A DNA stretch of 64,000 bases from NCBI RefSeq assembly GCF_022347545.1, contig NZ_JAKREW010000001.1:124001-188000 (forward strand), written 5' to 3'. The position numbers and the translations under genes are program-made. Shown one piece after another: positions 43,724-55,896 of this stretch. The notes under the pieces were generated by a model, which was not told the origin of the DNA, did no database searches, and worked only from the letters and a program-made list of their open reading frames with translations. The stretch comes from Terribium retamae (GTDB lineage Bacteria > Pseudomonadota > Alphaproteobacteria > Rhizobiales > Rhizobiaceae). Position 1 is the stretch's first letter. Every line of letters begins with the position of its first letter.

Positions 43724-44791
43724 TCAGCGTTCGAGACGATCTTCGATCGCTGAAACCCATTGATGGTCGAAATGTCGGATGCATTCGGCTGCAAGTTCAT
43801 CGCCCAACAGCGTGAACAGAGCCGACGCCGAGACCGGTTCCACAGTGGGAACAACATTGTAACCGAGCGCAGCCAGCCGTATCGACAACGAGGGATGGTC
43901 CGATTCCGGGTTGTCGGGTTTGTCCCAGGCCTTCTGTGCGTATGGCTGTAGCAACGAACCTTTCTCAAGATTTCTTGCTTCGAGAGCCAGTCGCGCAAGC
44001 GGCGGGCGAGGCGGTGTCATTGCTCCAAGAAGTTCGCGTTGCAGTGGCTCATAGACCTTTTCTTCAAAGCAAGCGTCGGCGGCGGCAACCAAGACCAGCG
44101 CTCTCGCAGCCTCGTGCGCGTCTCCTGCCACGGCGGCGTGCCTGTCGGCCTGAAGTTCTGCCAAACGCGAGAGTCGCAATTCTTCACTCTGGAGTGCCCG
44201 CGACAATGGGCTGAGGGCGGCATAAAGGAGACTTCCAGAGACGCTTTGCCCGGGAGGGGCATAGTCGAAAATCAAGTTGAAGCTCTTCTCCAATTCAGCG
44301 AGCTTAAGTCCACCGTTCGTATCCCTGTTTCTGACGTGCGCGTTCTCGTGCGCGAACACCGCTGAAAGTGCCCGTGAATCGGTAACCATCATCAGTGGGA
44401 TGCCCACAAACAGGAAAACGCGATGCCCGAACAGACCCAAGAAAGGCTGTTCTTCTGCGACGGCTGCGTTCAGCCTGTCGTCCAGAACGATTGTAGTGCG
44501 TTTAGCTCGGTTTTCGCCTGCAACGACCTCCCAAAGTGCCCACAATTCCGGGGCCGCCTCTCGGCTAATGCCTTCTAACTTAGTCCGGCGAAATCCTGCA
44601 AAAAGCATCCCTATAATCAGAACTGCGGCAAGTATCGCCGAGGGGATGGCAACAATACCCCCGAGAATAAGAACAATTGGATGGCTGTCCAGAAAAAGAA
44701 GCCATATCAGCAACGGGCAGAGCAGAAGCACCACGAGGAAAAGAATGGCGAATCTGCCGATACGCCTAGCGATGAACACAAAGGAGCGCAT
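43724..44791 (-). CDS. M48-family membrane metalloprotease
   Basis: 355 residues. Two N-terminal transmembrane helices (FAILFLVVLLLCPLLIWLLFL; VLILGGIVAIPSAILAAVLIIGML) precede the catalytic domain. The zinc motif is VFAHENAHVRNRD (HExxH), and the third ligand is probably the Glu in LSRLAELQADRHAA (ExxxD). This is the layout of HtpX/Ste24-like M48 peptidases. It starts eight bases after pccB ends on the same strand, so it is probably co-transcribed with pccB despite having no obvious metabolic link. Compared with its neighbours the third-position composition seems slightly more AT-rich, by eye. Confidence 0.85.
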   Translation of the reverse strand: MRSFVFIARRIGRFAILFLVVLLLCPLLIWLLFLDSHPIVLILGGIVAIPSAILAAVLIIGMLFAGFRRTKLEGISREAAPELWALWEVVAGENRAKRTTIVLDDRLNAAVAEEQPFLGLFGHRVFLFVGIPLMMVTDSRALSAVFAHENAHVRNRDTNGGLKLAELEKSFNLIFDYAPPGQSVSGSLLYAALSPLSRALQSEELRLSRLAELQADRHAAVAGDAHEAARALVLVAAADACFEEKVYEPLQRELLGAMTPPRPPLARLALEARNLEKGSLLQPYAQKAWDKPDNPESDHPSLSIRLAALGYNVVPTVEPVSASALFTLLGDELAAECIRHFDHQWVSAIEDRLER

Positions 44792-44799
44792 GGGCCCGC

Positions 44800-46332
44800 T
44801 TACAACGGAATGTTGTCGTGTTTCTTCCAGGGATTCTGCAGATCCTTGTTGCGCAGCATCCTGAGAGCCCGCGCTACACGACGGCGTGTCGAGTGCGGCA
44901 TGATCACCTCGTCGACATAGCCACGCTCGGCCGCCACGAAGGGCGACAGGAAGCGATCCTCATAGCGTTTGGTATGCGCGGCGATCCTCTCGGCATCACC
45001 GATGTCCTTGCGGTAGATGATCTCGACCGCGCCCTTGGCGCCCATCACCGCAATTTGTGCCGTCGGCCAGGCATAGTTCATGTCGCCGCGCAGATGCTTT
45101 GACGCCATCACGTCATAGGCCCCGCCAAAGGCCTTGCGGGTGATGACTGTCACCTTCGGCACCGTTGCCTCGGCATAGGCAAACAACAGCTTGGCGCCAT
45201 GCTTGATCAGCCCGCCATATTCCTGCGCCGTGCCCGGCAGGAAACCGGGTACGTCGACAAAGGTGACCAGCGGGATGTTGAAGCAATCGCAGAAGCGCAC
45301 GAAGCGCGCTGCCTTGCGGGAGGCGTCACTGTCCAGCACGCCGGCCAAGACCATCGGCTGATTGGCGACAAATCCCACCGTGCGCCCCTCGACGCGGCCA
45401 AGGCCGGTGACGATATTCCTAGCGAACGAAGCCTGGATCTCGAAGAAATCGGCTTCGTCCACTGTCTTCAGGATCAGTTCCTTGATGTCGTATGGCTTGT
45501 TGGCATTGTCCGGGATCAATCGGTCAAGTGACAGATCGTGCTCGGTGACGGACTGGTAGCATTCGACTTCCGGGATTTCGGCAGTGTTGGAGGCCGGCAA
45601 CAGATCGACCAGCCGCCGCATCTGCAGCAGCGCCTCGACGTCATTGTCATAGGCGCCGTCGGCGATCGATGATTTGGTGGTGTGAACCGAGGCGCCGCCC
45701 AGTTGCTCGGCCGTCACCGTCTCGTTGGTCACCGTCTTCACGACATCAGGTCCGGTCACGAACATGTAGGAGGTATCGCGCACCATGAAGATGAAGTCGG
45801 TCATAGCAGGCGAGTAGACGTCGCCGCCTGCGCACGGGCCCATGATCAACGAAATCTGCGGGATGACGCCGGAAGCCAGCACGTTGCGCTGGAAGATTTC
45901 GGCATAGCCGCCCAGTGCAGCGACGCCTTCCTGGATGCGCGCCCCGCCAGCGTCATAAAGGCCGATGATCGGCGCGCGGTTGCGCAGCGCCATGTCCTGT
46001 ACTTTCATAACTTTCTCGGCATGCGCCTCCGAAAGCGAGCCACCGAACACCGTGAAATCCTTGGCGAAGAGATAAACGGGGCGGCCATTGACCGTGCCCC
46101 AGCCGGTGACGACGCCATCGCCGGCGATCTTCGAGTTTTCCATGCCGAAGTCGGTGGAGCGGTGCTCGACATACATGTCGAATTCCTCGAACGAACCCTC
46201 GTCCAGGAAGATTTCGATGCGCTCCCGGGCAGTCAGCTTCCCCTTGGCGTGCTGGGCATCGATGCGGGCCTGTCCGCCGCCCGAACGGGCGATTTCGCGC
46301 CGACGCTCGAGTTCCTTCAGCACTTCCTTCAT
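44800..46332 (-). CDS. pccB: Propionyl-CoA carboxylase beta subunit
   Basis: 510 residues, normal for the biotin-dependent acyl-CoA carboxyltransferase. Converts propionyl-CoA to methylmalonyl-CoA together with the biotinylated alpha subunit. Diagnostic segments are [92 protein letters not shown] and [25 protein letters not shown]. pccA is not in the window. ATG 46332 with GGGAGG upstream. The M48 protease gene follows closely. A 432-base region lies upstream. Confidence 0.95.
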   Translation of the reverse strand: MKEVLKELERRREIARSGGGQARIDAQHAKGKLTARERIEIFLDEGSFEEFDMYVEHRSTDFGMENSKIAGDGVVTGWGTVNGRPVYLFAKDFTVFGGSLSEAHAEKVMKVQDMALRNRAPIIGLYDAGGARIQEGVAALGGYAEIFQRNVLASGVIPQISLIMGPCAGGDVYSPAMTDFIFMVRDTSYMFVTGPDVVKTVTNETVTAEQLGGASVHTTKSSIADGAYDNDVEALLQMRRLVDLLPASNTAEIPEVECYQSVTEHDLSLDRLIPDNANKPYDIKELILKTVDEADFFEIQASFARNIVTGLGRVEGRTVGFVANQPMVLAGVLDSDASRKAARFVRFCDCFNIPLVTFVDVPGFLPGTAQEYGGLIKHGAKLLFAYAEATVPKVTVITRKAFGGAYDVMASKHLRGDMNYAWPTAQIAVMGAKGAVEIIYRKDIGDAERIAAHTKRYEDRFLSPFVAAERGYVDEVIMPHSTRRRVARALRMLRNKDLQNPWKKHDNIPL

Positions 46333-46764
46333 TGGGCGGCCTCCCTCAGATATTTAGTCCGCTTTGGTATCGGCGCCGCGCGGGGAGCGCAAGCAGGGCT
46401 TTGGTTTCACGATGCAAACCGGCATTTCACGCGCTCGATTGGGGAAATGTTTCGCCTGCACTTTGCTGCAGTGCAGCATATAGCCCTTGCATTTTCCGGC
46501 GAACTCCTCCATATGCCGCCTCATAGGCGCTCGGGCCGGTTCCCTACTTCGGCTTTCTCCTTGATTGAGACTGGTTGCGTCTGTTCCCCTTGCCTGGAGC
46601 AAGGTGGTGTAAGCCCCGCGGCAAGAGGCCAGCGGGCACGACAGCGCAGCCGAGCGGACTTTAGGTCCGCCCGCCTTGTCGTCCGATTCCTGTTTCTCAC
46701 GGCGGGTTGCGCCCCGCTGCCATTGCTGTTTGCGGTATGTGCCGCATGAAAGAAGATTATTTTG
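46333..46764. other. Intergenic region, 432 bases, divergent promoters
   Basis: Divides the leftward pccB from the rightward helicase. No convincing gene. It holds the perfect inverted repeat TGCTGCA-G-TGCAGCA at 46464-46478, a plausible operator, and a shorter stem (GCGGAC..GTCCGC at about 46656-46672) in what would be the helicase leader. DEAD-box helicase leaders are often autoregulated; this is only a suggestion here. Confidence 0.45.
46464..46478. promoter_or_regulatory. Perfect 7-bp inverted repeat, candidate operator upstream of pccB
   Basis: TGCTGCA (46464-46470) and TGCAGCA (46472-46478) are exact reverse complements around one base. It lies about 130 bases upstream of the pccB start, within the divergent region. 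The pattern TGCAG-CTGCA is a common operator type, but it is not the published PccR motif as I know it, and its regulator is unknown. Confidence 0.35.
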
Positions 46765-48291
46765 ATGAATGAAATCGATGCGGAGCTGAACGGCTTCGCC
46801 AAGCTTGGAATTTCAGGCCAACTCCTGAAAGCGACGACCGCGGCCGGCTTTACAGATCCGAAGCCGATCCAGGAGCAGGCCATTCCTGCTCAGCTGGCCG
46901 GCCGAGACATCCTGGGCATCGCCCAGACCGGCTCCGGCAAGACCGCAGCCTTTGCGCTGCCTATCCTGTCGCGCATCATCGCGCTCGGCACCAAACGCCG
47001 CCCGAAGACGGCACGCGCCTTGATTTTGGCGCCGACGCGCGAACTGGCTGTCCAGATCGAAGAGACCATAAAGGTGCTCGCCAAGGGCGCACATATCTCG
47101 ACCGCGCTGGTGTTGGGCGGCGTTTCGCGCTTCAGTCAGGTCAAGAAGATCGGTCCCGGCGTCGATTTCCTGATCGCGACGCCCGGCCGCCTGATGGATC
47201 TGGTGCGCGAGAAGGACGTCATCCTGTCGGAGACCACCTGGCTGGTGCTCGACGAAGCCGACCGCATGCTCGACATGGGCTTCATCAACGACGTCAAGCG
47301 CATCGCCAAGGCGACGCATCCGGCACGGCAGACCGCGCTGTTCTCGGCCACCATGCCGGCCGAGATCGAACAGCTGACACAGAGCCTGTTGCGAGACCCG
47401 GTCCGCGTGGAAGTGGCGCCGCAGGGCACCACCGCAGCCGAGATCGTGCAGAGCGTCGTGCTCGCCCGCACCAAGCAGAAGCGCAAGGTTCTGTCCGACA
47501 TGCTGGCGGATGAGGCCATGAGCTCGGTGATCGTGTTCGCGCGCACCAAGCATGGCGCCGACCGAGTCACCAAGGATCTCGAGCGCGATGGTTTCGAAGC
47601 TGCGGTTATTCACGGCAACAAGAGCCAGAACGCTCGCCAGAAGGCGCTGAATGGTTTCCGCGACGGTTCGGTGCGTATCCTTGTCGCCACGGACATTGCC
47701 GCGCGCGGCATCGATGTTCCCGGAATCAGCCATGTCGTGAATTTCGACCTGCCGGATGAAGCCGAAAGCTACGTTCACCGCATTGGGCGTACCGGCCGCA
47801 ATGGCCGTGACGGCATTGCCATCACGCTGGTCGATCCTTCTGAAAACAGCAAGCTGCGCCAGGTCGAACGCATCATCCGCATGAAGTTGCCGGTTATCGC
47901 CGACCATCTCGGTCAGCCTGACCCGGTCCGCGAACCGCGTCCACAAGGCGAGCGCAATTTTGCGCCGGCAAATGACGGCGCGCGAGAGGGCAAGGAACAG
48001 CGCCGCGACGGCAGGCCGCGCAATGACGGATTTGGTAAGAAGCGTTTCGGTGCCAAGCCGCATGGCGATCGCCCTTTCGCCAAGAAGCACGACGGTGACC
48101 AGGGCGAGCGCAACCACGGTGGCGAGCGTCCCTTCAAGGGCAAGCCGAGCGGCGAACGCCATTTCCATGGCAAGCCCAAGGGCGATCGCCCGTTTGGCGA
48201 CAAGCCGCATGGTGAGCGCAAGCCGGAGGGCAGCAAGCCGTTCCGCAACAAACGCCGCTTCAACCGCAAGCCAGCCGCACGGGCCGCTTAA
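46765..48291 (+). CDS. DEAD-box RNA helicase, RhlE-like
   Basis: 508 residues. ATP-dependent RNA unwinding in ribosome assembly and RNA decay. Motifs in order: Q motif GFTDPKPIQEQAIP, motif I AQTGSGKT, PTRELAVQ, motif II DEAD in VLDEADRMLDMGF, motif III SATMPAEIE, motif IV VFARTKHG, ATDIAARGIDVPGI and motif VI HRIGRTGR. From about residue 400 the tail is highly basic and repetitive (FAKKHDGDQGERNHGGERPFKGKPSGERHF), similar to other RhlE/DeaD C-termini that bind RNA. Start ATG 46765 follows TTG 46762. Followed by a terminator. Confidence 0.93.
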   Translation: MNEIDAELNGFAKLGISGQLLKATTAAGFTDPKPIQEQAIPAQLAGRDILGIAQTGSGKTAAFALPILSRIIALGTKRRPKTARALILAPTRELAVQIEETIKVLAKGAHISTALVLGGVSRFSQVKKIGPGVDFLIATPGRLMDLVREKDVILSETTWLVLDEADRMLDMGFINDVKRIAKATHPARQTALFSATMPAEIEQLTQSLLRDPVRVEVAPQGTTAAEIVQSVVLARTKQKRKVLSDMLADEAMSSVIVFARTKHGADRVTKDLERDGFEAAVIHGNKSQNARQKALNGFRDGSVRILVATDIAARGIDVPGISHVVNFDLPDEAESYVHRIGRTGRNGRDGIAITLVDPSENSKLRQVERIIRMKLPVIADHLGQPDPVREPRPQGERNFAPANDGAREGKEQRRDGRPRNDGFGKKRFGAKPHGDRPFAKKHDGDQGERNHGGERPFKGKPSGERHFHGKPKGDRPFGDKPHGERKPEGSKPFRNKRRFNRKPAARAA

Positions 48292-48296
48292 CTAAC

Positions 48297-48330
48297 AATA
48301 GGGGCCGTCCGATTGGTGTCGGCCCCTATT
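48297..48330 (+). terminator. Rho-independent terminator after the helicase gene
   Basis: 11-bp stem: AATAGGGGCCG (48297-48307) with CGGCCCCTATT (48320-48330), loop TCCGATTGGTGT, then TCCC. The stem is strong; the T tract is short. Confidence 0.85.
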
Positions 48331-48385
48331 TCCCGGCCACTATCTGAGCCATGGCAAACGACGGATCGGGTTAAAAAGCCAACTC

Positions 48386-49111
48386 CTAGCCTTGCGATGG
48401 CGCAAAACGCGCGACCAATTCATGACTTTCGGCGGCGTAAACGAAACGCACCTGCGTGACTGGGCGTTCGGCATTCCAGGTTCGGCGTTCCACGACAAGG
48501 CAGGGCGAGCCGGCTGCGATGTCGAGCGCCGAGGCAACGTCTTCGTCGGCAGCCATGGCGCGAATGCGATGCTCAGCTGCATTCCACGGTACATGTCCGA
48601 CAAGCCAGGGATTTGGGCTGATCTTTAGGAATTCTTCCTCCTCAGCCTCAGGGACGGCGGTCAGGTTGATGAGACGCCTTTCCTGGCAGAACGGCCGCTT
48701 ACCGGCGAAGTGACGGCATTCCACGGCAAGGACTGGGCCCGCTGCGTCAAGGCCGAGCAGTTGGCGATCCTCGGTGCTGGAGCGGCGCTTGAGGCGCGAG
48801 ATGCGCTCGAAGTGGTAGGGCAGGCCGGTCGCTTCCACTTCGGTGCGGATGTCATGGATCTCAAGGATCGCCGCCTGGGAATGCGGCTGGCGCACGAAAC
48901 TTCCCGAACGCCGGCGCCGTTCGATCAGGCCGGCCTTGGCAAGCTGCGAAAGCGCCTTGTTCACCGTCATGCGCGAGCAGTTGTATTGGGCGGTCAGTTC
49001 GTGTTCGAAAGGAATGCGGTGGCCCGGAGCCCACACGCCGGACAGGATCTTTTCGCTGATGTCGGACAGGATGCGCTGATGAAGCGATGCCGGTTCCGCT
49101 GTTGTGCTCAT
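48386..49111 (-). CDS. hutC: Histidine utilisation repressor, GntR family
   Basis: 241 residues. N-terminal winged helix-turn-helix: LHQRILSDISEKILSGVWAPGHRIPFEHELTAQYNCSRMTVNKALSQLAKAGLIERRRRSGSFV. C-terminal UTRA ligand-binding domain (about residues 95-241), with FCQERRLINLTAVPE and AGSPCLVVERRTWN. It represses the hut genes and is released by urocanate in characterised HutC proteins. Its proposed operator is the palindrome at 50564. ATG 49111, chosen because it begins the domain; longer frame to 49252 is not supported. It is encoded downstream of hutF on the same strand. Confidence 0.92.
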   Translation of the reverse strand: MSTTAEPASLHQRILSDISEKILSGVWAPGHRIPFEHELTAQYNCSRMTVNKALSQLAKAGLIERRRRSGSFVRQPHSQAAILEIHDIRTEVEATGLPYHFERISRLKRRSSTEDRQLLGLDAAGPVLAVECRHFAGKRPFCQERRLINLTAVPEAEEEEFLKISPNPWLVGHVPWNAAEHRIRAMAADEDVASALDIAAGSPCLVVERRTWNAERPVTQVRFVYAAESHELVARFAPSQG

Positions 49112-49149
49112 CAGCCTGTCGCCCCCCGCTTTTCGAATCCCTGCAGACC

Positions 49150-50505
49150 TTAGCCGGCCGACAACCGCATCATCACATTCCGGAAGCGTTCGGCAATGGG
49201 CTCGCGTGCGAAATGCCGGCCATTTTCCACCAGCTTGCGCCCGTGGACCCATGCGCTGTCGACTTGGGTGCCGCCGGCAAAGATCCAGGTGTCGAGGATC
49301 GCGTTACCAGATTTGCCGGCCAGTGAGGGATGGCTGGGGTCAAGCGAAACGAAATCGGCAGGTGCGCCGGCTTCCAGACCGGCTGATGCAGTACCCAGCG
49401 CTACATTTCCGCCGATCAGGGACTGCGTGAACAGGTTTTCGCCGTTGGACTGACCAGGGGCGGCCAACACATTGCGCGCACGATGGAAAATGCGCTGCGA
49501 ATATTCGAGCTGGCGCAACTCGTCTGAAACCCCGATCAGAACGTTCGAGTCGGAGCCGACGCCGTAGTGGCCGCCATGGCTGGAAAACAGGGACGCAGAG
49601 AAAGTGCCGTCTCCAAGGTTCGCCTCGGTGATAGGACAAAGCCCGGCGATTGCGCCGGACTTCGCCATGGCGATCGTCTCTTTATCCGTCATGTGGGTGG
49701 CATGGATGAGACACCAGCGGCTGTCGACAGACTGGTTCTCCAGCAACCATTCCACCGGTCGCTTGCCGGACCAGGCAACACAATCCTCCACTTCCTTGAC
49801 CTGTTCGGCGATGTGGATGTGGATCGGCGCTTTCGGTTCGAGCTCGGCGACAAACGACAACTCTTCGGGCGTTGCTGCGCGCAGACTGTGTGGCGCGACG
49901 CCGACGACCGCATGGTTAAGCCCGCGAACGGCTTCCTTCGATTTTTCAAGAAGCTTGGAAAAGCCATTCAGATCGTTGATGAAACGGCGTTGGCCCTCGT
50001 TAGGGGCGCCGCCTCCGAAGCCTGAATGCGCATAGAAGACGGGCAGCAAGGTGAGCCCGATGCCGGTTGCCTTGGCGGCGGCCGCGATGCGTTCGGCCAT
50101 TTCGGCGATGTTGGTATAGGGCCTGCCGTCGCGATCGTGATGCAGATAGTGGAACTCGCCGACGCGCGAAAAACCAGCCTCCACCATCTCGACATAGAGC
50201 TGGGCTGCAACCGCCTCGACATCGTCGGGCGTCATCGACAAGGCGAAACGGTACATCACCTCGCGCCAACTCCAGAATGAATCTGCACCTGGACCGCGCG
50301 TTTCTGCAAGGCCGGCCATTCCGCGCTGGAAGGCATGACTATGGAGGTTGGGCATGCCGGGAACAACGATGGCATGTCGTTCGTCTCCGGCTTGAATGGC
50401 CACGTCAGGTTCCACTTTAGCCAAGGCGCCGTCAGAAACCACGAGGCGCACATTCTTGCGCCAGCCGCCATTCAAGAATGCCTGTTCCGCAAAAATCGCC
50501 GTCAC
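49150..50505 (-). CDS. hutF: Formimidoylglutamate deiminase
   Basis: 451 residues. Converts N-formimidoyl-L-glutamate to N-formyl-L-glutamate and ammonia in the two-step hut branch; cytoplasmic. Amidohydrolase metal motifs: [16 protein letters not shown] (HxH), [21 protein letters not shown] and [10 protein letters not shown], with [12 protein letters not shown] favour GTG at 50505 with GGAGGA upstream; the longer ATG-frame start at 50541 adds unrelated residues. Divergent from hutI; they share the operator region. It is followed by hutC, so both are repressible together. Confidence 0.92.
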   Translation of the reverse strand: MTAIFAEQAFLNGGWRKNVRLVVSDGALAKVEPDVAIQAGDERHAIVVPGMPNLHSHAFQRGMAGLAETRGPGADSFWSWREVMYRFALSMTPDDVEAVAAQLYVEMVEAGFSRVGEFHYLHHDRDGRPYTNIAEMAERIAAAAKATGIGLTLLPVFYAHSGFGGGAPNEGQRRFINDLNGFSKLLEKSKEAVRGLNHAVVGVAPHSLRAATPEELSFVAELEPKAPIHIHIAEQVKEVEDCVAWSGKRPVEWLLENQSVDSRWCLIHATHMTDKETIAMAKSGAIAGLCPITEANLGDGTFSASLFSSHGGHYGVGSDSNVLIGVSDELRQLEYSQRIFHRARNVLAAPGQSNGENLFTQSLIGGNVALGTASAGLEAGAPADFVSLDPSHPSLAGKSGNAILDTWIFAGGTQVDSAWVHGRKLVENGRHFAREPIAERFRNVMMRLSAG

Positions 50506-50563
50506 GCCTTCGTCCTCCGCTTGCCGTAACCTGCGCGACATTAGTACTTGCGTCGCGTTTCAA

Positions 50564-50577
50564 TATGTATATACATA
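50564..50577. promoter_or_regulatory. HutC operator, 14-bp perfect palindrome
   Basis: TATGTATATACATA is perfectly self-complementary and contains the TGTATATACA core reported for HutC operators in other proteobacteria. It sits between hutF (start 50505) and hutI (start 50607), where one bound repressor could cover both promoters. AT-rich sequence surrounds it, fitting the overlap with a -10 element. Confidence 0.85.
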
Positions 50578-50606
50578 ATTTCAACAGAGTGAAGCGGAAA
50601 AAGGCT

Positions 50607-51839
50607 ATGGCTGAGGAGGAGAAAGGCCGGGCAGGGGCAAGCCGTGTCTGGCGCAATGCGCGCCTGGCAACGCTGGCCGAGAATACTGCAGGTCTTGGTG
50701 AAATCGAGCATGGCGCCATCGTGTCGAGCGGCGGCCGAATTGTCTACGCAGGGCCCGAGAAGGATATGCCAGCCGCGCCAGCGGGGGCGGAGACCGTTGA
50801 CTGTGGCGGTCGCTGGATCACGCCTGGCCTGATCGACTGCCACACCCATCTGATCCATGCCGGCAATCGTGCCAACGAGTTTGAGATGCGGCTCGCCGGC
50901 GCTACCTATGAAGAGGTGGCTCGCGCTGGCGGGGGCATTGTTTCTTCGGTGAAGGCATTACGCGCCGCGAGCGAGGATGAACTCGTTGCCCAGACGCTGC
51001 CACGCCTAGATGCGCTGATGGCCGAAGGCGTCACTACGGTCGAGGTGAAGTCCGGCTATGGGCTCGATCTCGACAATGAGAAGAAGTCTTTGAAGGCTGC
51101 CCGCCGTCTCGGCGTCGAGCGCTCGGTAACGGTGCGCACGACGTTTCTCGGCGCTCACGCCTTGCCGCCGGAAGCCAATGGCGACAAGGACGCCTATATC
51201 GACCTTGTTGCGAAGACGATACTGCCAGCGATTGCCGCTGATGGGTTGGCTGATGCCGTCGACGGCTTCTGCGAAGGCATCGCTTTCTCTCCAGAACAGA
51301 TCGCACGCGTCTTTGATGCGGCGAAGGCAGCCGGCCTGCCGGTGAAACTGCACGCCGACCAGCTTTCCAACCTCAACGGCGCTGCACTTGCCGCAAGCTA
51401 TGGCGCGCTGTCGACCGATCACCTCGAATACACCGACGAAGCTGGCGCTGTTGCGATGGCGAAGGCGGGAACGGTCGCAGGTATCCTGCCCGGCGCCTAC
51501 TATTTCATCCGCGAGACCCGAAAACCGCCGATCGCACTGTTTCGTCAGCATGGCGTGAAGATGGCGGTGGCCACCGACAACAATCCCGGCACATCGCCGC
51601 TGACCTCGCTGCTGCTGACCATGAACATGGCCGCGACACTGTTTGCCATGACGGTGCAGGAGTGCATCGCCGGCACGACACGCGAAGCAGCGCGCGCGCT
51701 CGGACTGCTTGGCGAAACCGGCACGCTGGAAGCCGGAAAATGGGCCGACCTGGCCATCTGGGACATCGAGCGGCCGGCAGAACTCGTTTATCGCATGGGC
51801 TTCAACCCGCTCCATGCCCGCATCTGGAGGGGACAATGA
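50607..51839 (+). CDS. hutI: Imidazolonepropionase
   Basis: 410 residues. Hydrolyses 4-imidazolone-5-propionate to N-formimidoyl-L-glutamate. Zn/Fe amidohydrolase motifs: [43 protein letters not shown] and [14 protein letters not shown] at 50607 (RBS AAAAAGG); an upstream in-frame extension from 50478 overlaps the hut operator region and is not coding. First gene of the rightward hut operon; its TGA overlaps the hutH ATG. Confidence 0.94.
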   Translation: MAEEEKGRAGASRVWRNARLATLAENTAGLGEIEHGAIVSSGGRIVYAGPEKDMPAAPAGAETVDCGGRWITPGLIDCHTHLIHAGNRANEFEMRLAGATYEEVARAGGGIVSSVKALRAASEDELVAQTLPRLDALMAEGVTTVEVKSGYGLDLDNEKKSLKAARRLGVERSVTVRTTFLGAHALPPEANGDKDAYIDLVAKTILPAIAADGLADAVDGFCEGIAFSPEQIARVFDAAKAAGLPVKLHADQLSNLNGAALAASYGALSTDHLEYTDEAGAVAMAKAGTVAGILPGAYYFIRETRKPPIALFRQHGVKMAVATDNNPGTSPLTSLLLTMNMAATLFAMTVQECIAGTTREAARALGLLGETGTLEAGKWADLAIWDIERPAELVYRMGFNPLHARIWRGQ

Positions 51840-53380
51840 CAGAACTCGTATTAAAGCCAGGCAACGCGACGCTGGCCGACTGGCGCGCGATCTATCGCGG
51901 CGCCACGCCGGTGCTGGACCCGTCCTACAAGGCGGCGATCGAGGCCAGTGCCAAGGCCGTCGAACGCATCGTCGCCAAAGGCGAACCGGTCTATGGCATC
52001 AACACCGGTTTCGGCAAACTCGCCAGCGTGCGCATTCCTGCCGCCGACCTCGAAACGCTCCAGCGCAACATCGTGCTCTCGCATGCCGCGGGTGTCGGTG
52101 AACCGATGCCGGTTGCCGTAGCGCGCCTGATGATGGCGCTAAAAATGGCGAGCCTGGCGCAGGGTGCCTCAGGCGTACGGCAGCAGACCATCGACCTGCT
52201 GCAGAAGATGTTGGCAAACGACGTCATTCCGGTTGTCCCGGCGCAAGGATCGGTCGGCGCGTCCGGCGATCTTGCCCCGCTTTCGCACATGACCGCCGTC
52301 ATGATCGGTGTCGGCGAATGCTTCACTCCGCATGGCCGCGTGCCGGCCAGGGTGGCTTTTGCGTCGCACGGCCTGGAGCCGGTGATACTGGGTGCCAAGG
52401 AAGGCCTGGCCCTGCTCAACGGCACGCAATTCTCGACGGCCTATGCTCTCGCGGGGCTGTTCGAGGCCGAGGTGCTCTATCAGTCGGCTCTGGTCGCAGG
52501 TGCTTTGTCGACTGATGCCGCCAAGGGGTCTGACGCGCCGTTCGATCCGCGCATTCACCTCCTGCGCAAACACCGCGGCCAGATCGAAACGGCTGATGCC
52601 CTGCGCAACCTGATGGCTGGCAGCGCCATTCGTGAATCCCACCGTGTCGGTGACGAACGCGTCCAGGACCCCTATTGCCTGCGATGCCAGCCGCAGGTGA
52701 TGGGCGCCGCTCTCGATGTGCTGCGCAAGGCTGCCGATACGTTGCAGACCGAAGCCAACGGCGTCACCGACAATCCGCTGATCTTCACCGAGGATGACAC
52801 CGCACTTTCGGGCGGCAACTTCCATGCCGAGCCGGTGGCGTTTGCCGCCGACATGATCGCGCTCGCAGTCTGCGAGATCGGTTCGCTGTCCGAACGGCGC
52901 ATCGCCATGCTCGTCGATCCAGCTCTGTCGGGCATGCCGGCTTTCCTCACGCCGAAACCGGGTCTGAATTCAGGCTTCATGATCCCGCAGGTAACGGCAG
53001 CAGCACTTGTTTCGGAAAACAAACAGAAGGCCTATCCGGCTTCGGTCGACTCCATCCCGACCTCGGCCAATCAGGAAGACCACGTCTCGATGGCCGCGCA
53101 TGGTGCTCGCCGCCTGATGGGCATGATCGAGAATGCTACCGCTGTCATCGGTATCGAATTGCTCGCAGCGGCGCAGGGTTGTGATTTCCATCAGCCGCTG
53201 GCGTCGAGCCAGCCGCTTGAAGCTGTGCGCAAGGTGCTGAGGTCGCAGGTCCCGCATCTCGATGACGACCGTTATTTCCATCCTGACATGGAGAAGGCGA
53301 TCGCCTTGGTACGCGACGGCTCGCTTGCAAAGGCGACCGAGGCGGTCAAGCTGCCGGCCGTCAGCGGAGCCGCCGCATGA
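51836..53380 (+). CDS. hutH: Histidine ammonia-lyase
   Basis: 514 residues. First step of histidine degradation: histidine to urocanate and ammonia. The MIO cofactor precursor is the internal [14 protein letters not shown] with Ala142-Ser143-Gly144, exactly the canonical positions. Other family blocks are [25 protein letters not shown], and [29 protein letters not shown]. Start ATG 51836 is in the hutI stop (ATGA), and the hutG start is in its own stop (ATGA); all three should be translated together. Confidence 0.96.
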   Translation: MTELVLKPGNATLADWRAIYRGATPVLDPSYKAAIEASAKAVERIVAKGEPVYGINTGFGKLASVRIPAADLETLQRNIVLSHAAGVGEPMPVAVARLMMALKMASLAQGASGVRQQTIDLLQKMLANDVIPVVPAQGSVGASGDLAPLSHMTAVMIGVGECFTPHGRVPARVAFASHGLEPVILGAKEGLALLNGTQFSTAYALAGLFEAEVLYQSALVAGALSTDAAKGSDAPFDPRIHLLRKHRGQIETADALRNLMAGSAIRESHRVGDERVQDPYCLRCQPQVMGAALDVLRKAADTLQTEANGVTDNPLIFTEDDTALSGGNFHAEPVAFAADMIALAVCEIGSLSERRIAMLVDPALSGMPAFLTPKPGLNSGFMIPQVTAAALVSENKQKAYPASVDSIPTSANQEDHVSMAAHGARRLMGMIENATAVIGIELLAAAQGCDFHQPLASSQPLEAVRKVLRSQVPHLDDDRYFHPDMEKAIALVRDGSLAKATEAVKLPAVSGAAA

Positions 53381-54195
53381 CCCAACCTGCATGGCTTGAA
53401 ATCCAGCGCGGCGAGGCGCCGTTGCTGGTCAGCATCCCGCACACCGGCCTCGAACTGGCTGGACTGGACGATCATTTCGTTTCGCCCTGGTTGGCTCGCC
53501 GTGACGCCGACTGGTGGATCGAAAAGCTCTACGATTTCGCAACCGATCTTGGCGCGACTGTCGTGCGCACCAGCATCTCGCGTTCCGTCATCGACGTGAA
53601 CCGCGATCCATCCGGTGTGTCGCTCTATCCGGGACAGGCCACGACCGAGCTTTGCCCGACGACGACTTTTGACGGTGAGCCGCTCTACAAGTCTGGACAG
53701 GAACCGAACGCCGACGATGTGGCTGGGCGTCGGAAGAATTATTTCGAACCTTACCACGCTGCACTCGAAGCCGAGATTGCGCGGCTACGCGGCCGGCACG
53801 CCAAGATCGTGCTCTACGACTGCCACTCGATCCGGTCGGTGATCCCCCGGTTGTTCGAGGGAAAACTGCCGCTGTTCAACCTCGGCACCAATTCCGGCAA
53901 GAGCACGGACCCGGTTCTGGAAAAGCAGGTCGCCGACATCATGGCCGCGACCGGGCGACCCTCTGTGGTCAACGGTCGTTTCAAGGGTGGCTGGATCACG
54001 CGCCACCACGGCAAACCGGAAGATGGCGTCCACGCCTTGCAGATGGAGCTCTCCTGTCGTGGCTACATGCTGGAGCCGGAGGGCAAGGTCGACCCAGCGA
54101 ACTGGCCGAGCCGCTATGATCCGGACTTTGCCGCACCGATGCGTGAGACGCTGACTGCAATTCTGACCACTGCACTCAACTGGGCGAAGGCCTGA
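53377..54195 (+). CDS. hutG: N-formylglutamate deformylase
   Basis: 272 residues. Hydrolyses N-formyl-L-glutamate to formate and glutamate, completing the HutF/HutG route. The N-formylglutamate amidohydrolase family features are [56 protein letters not shown] and [15 protein letters not shown] overlaps the hutH stop. Followed at a 19-base gap by hutU. Confidence 0.94.
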   Translation: MTQPAWLEIQRGEAPLLVSIPHTGLELAGLDDHFVSPWLARRDADWWIEKLYDFATDLGATVVRTSISRSVIDVNRDPSGVSLYPGQATTELCPTTTFDGEPLYKSGQEPNADDVAGRRKNYFEPYHAALEAEIARLRGRHAKIVLYDCHSIRSVIPRLFEGKLPLFNLGTNSGKSTDPVLEKQVADIMAATGRPSVVNGRFKGGWITRHHGKPEDGVHALQMELSCRGYMLEPEGKVDPANWPSRYDPDFAAPMRETLTAILTTALNWAKA

Positions 54196-54214
54196 TTTTC
54201 GAGGGAGCATTCGC

Positions 54215-55891
<1,677 letters not shown>

Positions 55892-55896
55892 GCCCC

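Noticed and set aside
46813..48210. 465-residue minus-strand open frame within the helicase gene
   Set aside because: Antisense shadow; all DEAD-box motifs lie on the plus strand.
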